Shown here one piece after another: positions 5,590 to 7,570 of a stretch of 7,570 nt of DNA. The stretch covers positions 1 through 7,570 of the forward strand of contig JAFGCA010000574.1 in the NCBI GenBank assembly GCA_016932895.1, read 5' to 3'. The notes under the pieces were generated by a model that saw only the letters and a program-made list of their open reading frames with translations, searched no databases and was not told the origin of the DNA. Source of the stretch: Sedimentisphaerales bacterium. Lineage in GTDB: Bacteria > Planctomycetota > Phycisphaerae > Sedimentisphaerales > SG8-4. The stretch's first letter is position 1. Every line of letters starts with the position of its first letter. The position numbers and the translations under genes are program-made.

Positions 5590-6316
5590 GATCCTCAACC
5601 TCGAAGCCGGCTACGGCTCCCTGCGGGTCCTCAAGGGGATCTCCCTGCACGTCGCGCCCGGCGAGGCGGTGGCGGTCATCGGGGCCAACGGAGCGGGCAA
5701 GACCACGCTGCTCAAGACCATCGCCGGCATTCTGAAAGCCCGTTCGGGCGAGATCGCCTTCGACGAGCGGTCCATCTGCGGCGCGCCGCCCGAGCGAATC
5801 GTCGCCTCCGGCTGCTGTCTCGTGCCCGAGGGCCGGCACGTCTTCAGTACCATGACCGTACGCGAAAACCTCCTGATGGGGGCGTTCTGCCGCCGACGGA
5901 GAGACGACGCCAAGGCCATCGACGCCGGCCTCGAACAAGTGTATAATCTCTTCGGCATCCTGAAGGACCGGGCTCATCAGCTCGCCGGCACGCTTTCGGG
6001 CGGGCAGCAGCAGATGTTGGCGATCGCGCGGGCCCTGATGGCCGGCCCGAAGCTCCTGATGATGGATGAGCCGTCCCTGGGGGTCGCGCCGCTGGTGGTG
6101 CGGGATATCTACCGGACCATCACGGCGCTGAAGCGCGAAGGCCTGACCATTCTGCTGGTCGAGCAGAACGCCCGGGCGGCCATGGCCGTCGCCGATCGCG
6201 GCTACGTCATTGAAACCGGGCAGATCGTCCTGCAGGGAACGGCCCGCCAGTTGTGCGACAATCCGGAAGTGCAGCGGGCCTACCTCGGAAAGGAATACCG
6301 ACGAATCGATGAGTGA
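5582..6316 (+). CDS. livF: Branched-chain amino acid-type ABC transporter ATP-binding protein LivF
   Basis: Second ATPase of the importer, 244 residues, usual LivF length is about 235-245. Walker A is GANGAGKTT (34-42). The Q-loop region reads VPEGRHVF (81-88) with Glu in place of Gln, as is normal for LivF. The signature is a canonical LSGGQQQ (138-144). Walker B is LLMMDE (158-163) with Glu163, then PSLGVAP. The switch position is Gln195 in VEQN, again the LivF pattern rather than His. Together with LivG it would make the asymmetric ATPase pair. Start at 5582, with GGGGGA five bases upstream, gives the expected N-terminus MLKILNLEAGYGSLRVLKG. The in-frame ATG at 5480 lies inside livG and is rejected. 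The gene overlaps livG by eight bases (ATGCTTAA). Confidence 0.95.
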   Translation: MLKILNLEAGYGSLRVLKGISLHVAPGEAVAVIGANGAGKTTLLKTIAGILKARSGEIAFDERSICGAPPERIVASGCCLVPEGRHVFSTMTVRENLLMGAFCRRRRDDAKAIDAGLEQVYNLFGILKDRAHQLAGTLSGGQQQMLAIARALMAGPKLLMMDEPSLGVAPLVVRDIYRTITALKREGLTILLVEQNARAAMAVADRGYVIETGQIVLQGTARQLCDNPEVQRAYLGKEYRRIDE

Positions 6317-7570
6317 GCCAACCATGAATCAGCCGACGCTTTACAATCCCGAAAGTGAGACCATCCCCCGGGACCAGTTGCAGCAGCTTCAGGTGGAGCG
6401 GCTGCAAGCCACGCTGAATCGCGTATATCGAAACGTCGCGTTCTACCGGGCGAACTTCGACGCGCACAACGTGAACCTCGAGCACCTCAAGAGCATCGAG
6501 GCCCTGCGGGATCTGCCGTTCACGACGAAAGAGGACCTCCAGAAGAGCTACCCGTACGACATGTTCGCCGTGCCCCTGCGCGACATCGTGCGCATTCATA
6601 CCACGTCCGGCACGACGGGAACGCCCATCGTCGTCGGCTACACGCAGAACGATCTGCGAAGCTGGCGCCAGTGCGTCGCCCGGCTCCTGACCGCCGCCGG
6701 CGTCACCGAGCACGACGTGGTCCAGATCGCCCTGCATTACAGCCTGTTTGCCGAAGGCTTCGGTTTCCACCGGGGCGCCGAGGCGGTGGGCGCATCGGTG
6801 ATCCCGGCTTCGCTGGCCACCCCCGTGGCCCGGCAGATCGTCGTGATGCGGGACTTCAAGACCACGGTCCTGGTCTCGACGCCGAGCCAGGCCCAGACGA
6901 TCAGCGCGGGCCTCGAAGAAGCACAGATCCACCCGGAACGGCTGTCACTGCGTCTCGGCCTCTTCGCCGGCGAGCGGTGGAGCGAGCCGCTACGGAAGCA
7001 GTTGGAACAACGGCTGCGCATCACGTCCACCGACACGTACGGCCCGACGGAAGTTCTGGGCCCGGGCGTGGCCGGGGAGTGCCATCTGCGCCACGGCCTT
7101 CACATCAACGAGGACCACTTCATCGTGGAATTGATCGACCCCAAGACGCTCGCGCCCGTGCCCGCCGGCGGCGAGGGCGAGCTGGTCCTGACCACCATCA
7201 TGAAGGAGGGCTTTCCGCTCATTCGCTATCGCACCGGGGATATTACGAAGCTCGATTTCGAGGCCTGCCCCTGCGGCCGGACCTTCGTGCGCATGGCCGG
7301 GGCGTTGAGACGAACCGACGACCTGGTCCTCTTCCGAGGCATCGGCTTCTTCCCGTCCCAGATTGAGGAGATTCTCACCGAGTTCGAGGGCACCAGCGCG
7401 TATTATCAAATCGTCCTCGACCAGGAAGCCGGCGTCGATACGCTGGAGATTCGCGTGGAAATCTCGGGCAAGATGCCCTCCGTCGACGAGGTCAAGACCC
7501 TCGAGACCCTTCGCCAGCAGATCGCCCGCCGGATCCAAACGGCCCTCGACGTGGAAGCCCGAATCACCCT
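6309..7570 (+). CDS. paaK: Phenylacetate-CoA ligase family protein, C-terminus cut by window
   Basis: AMP-forming acyl/aryl-CoA ligase of the PaaK family. It would convert a carboxylic acid, ATP and CoA to the CoA thioester in the cytoplasm. No stop occurs before the edge: 420 residues are visible of about 440. The missing tail should carry the catalytic lysine of the C-terminal domain. Seen are the N-terminal YNPESETIPRDQLQQLQ, the phosphate loop TTSGTTGTP (98-106), VVGYTQND, YGPTEVLGPGV (244-254), RYRTGD (306-311), the hinge RRTDD (334-338) and FRGIGFFPSQIEE. Departures from classical PaaK are FAGERW (219-224) for FGAEPW, HYSLFAEGFGFHRG (143-156) for the usual YGLFTGGLG-x-HYG type, and a CPCGRT cysteine pair (320-325). 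ATG at 6309 overlaps the livF stop by eight bases like the two junctions before it. ATG at 6324 is the alternative start (numbers then fall by five). Phenylacetate is not assured as substrate. Confidence 0.88.
   Translation, partial: MSEPTMNQPTLYNPESETIPRDQLQQLQVERLQATLNRVYRNVAFYRANFDAHNVNLEHLKSIEALRDLPFTTKEDLQKSYPYDMFAVPLRDIVRIHTTSGTTGTPIVVGYTQNDLRSWRQCVARLLTAAGVTEHDVVQIALHYSLFAEGFGFHRGAEAVGASVIPASLATPVARQIVVMRDFKTTVLVSTPSQAQTISAGLEEAQIHPERLSLRLGLFAGERWSEPLRKQLEQRLRITSTDTYGPTEVLGPGVAGECHLRHGLHINEDHFIVELIDPKTLAPVPAGGEGELVLTTIMKEGFPLIRYRTGDITKLDFEACPCGRTFVRMAGALRRTDDLVLFRGIGFFPSQIEEILTEFEGTSAYYQIVLDQEAGVDTLEIRVEISGKMPSVDEVKTLETLRQQIARRIQTALDVEARIT

Overview
The window looks like a GC-rich bacterial chromosome, probably Gram-negative: it encodes a lipoprotein-type periplasmic binding protein, and its ATPase is the V/A type rather than F type. 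V/A-ATPases occur in Planctomycetota, Spirochaetota, Chlamydiota, Thermus/Deinococcus and many anaerobes. An anaerobic or facultative lineage, perhaps Planctomycetota (Phycisphaerae-like), is a low-confidence guess made without any database comparison.

Layout: (1) Positions 1-862, minus strand, hold the promoter-proximal end of a V/A-type ATPase operon: a small coiled-coil stalk subunit (G/H) followed, with a stop/start overlap, by subunit C (AC39 family), which runs off the left edge. A near-consensus sigma70-type promoter on the minus strand (928-957) drives it, and an inverted repeat fills most of its spacer. (2) Positions 863-1689 are an 827-base divergent intergenic region with no convincing gene. 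It carries the ATPase promoter at one end and, at the other, a plus-strand TATAAT promoter (1374-1403) followed by a roughly 280-base leader with several potential hairpins. (3) Positions 1690-7570, plus strand, form one tightly packed operon: substrate-binding lipoprotein (LivK type), two permeases (LivH, LivM), two ATPases (LivG, LivF), and a phenylacetate-CoA ligase family enzyme (PaaK type) cut by the right edge.

How the genes work together: LivK would capture a substrate in the periplasm, LivH/LivM form the membrane channel, and LivG/LivF hydrolyse ATP to drive import. The AMP-forming CoA ligase translationally linked to the importer would then activate a carboxylate to its CoA thioester. 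This suggests that the transporter, although of the branched-chain amino acid (HAAT) family, may carry an aromatic or other carboxylic acid, or an amino acid whose degradation product is such an acid. The ligase has several departures from the classical PaaK motifs in the substrate region, so phenylacetate itself should not be assumed.

I see no mobile element, CRISPR array, tRNA, rRNA or defence system. The window is mostly ordinary metabolic and bioenergetic gene content. The most interesting parts are the regulatory architecture of the intergenic region and the unresolved substrate of the importer/ligase pair.
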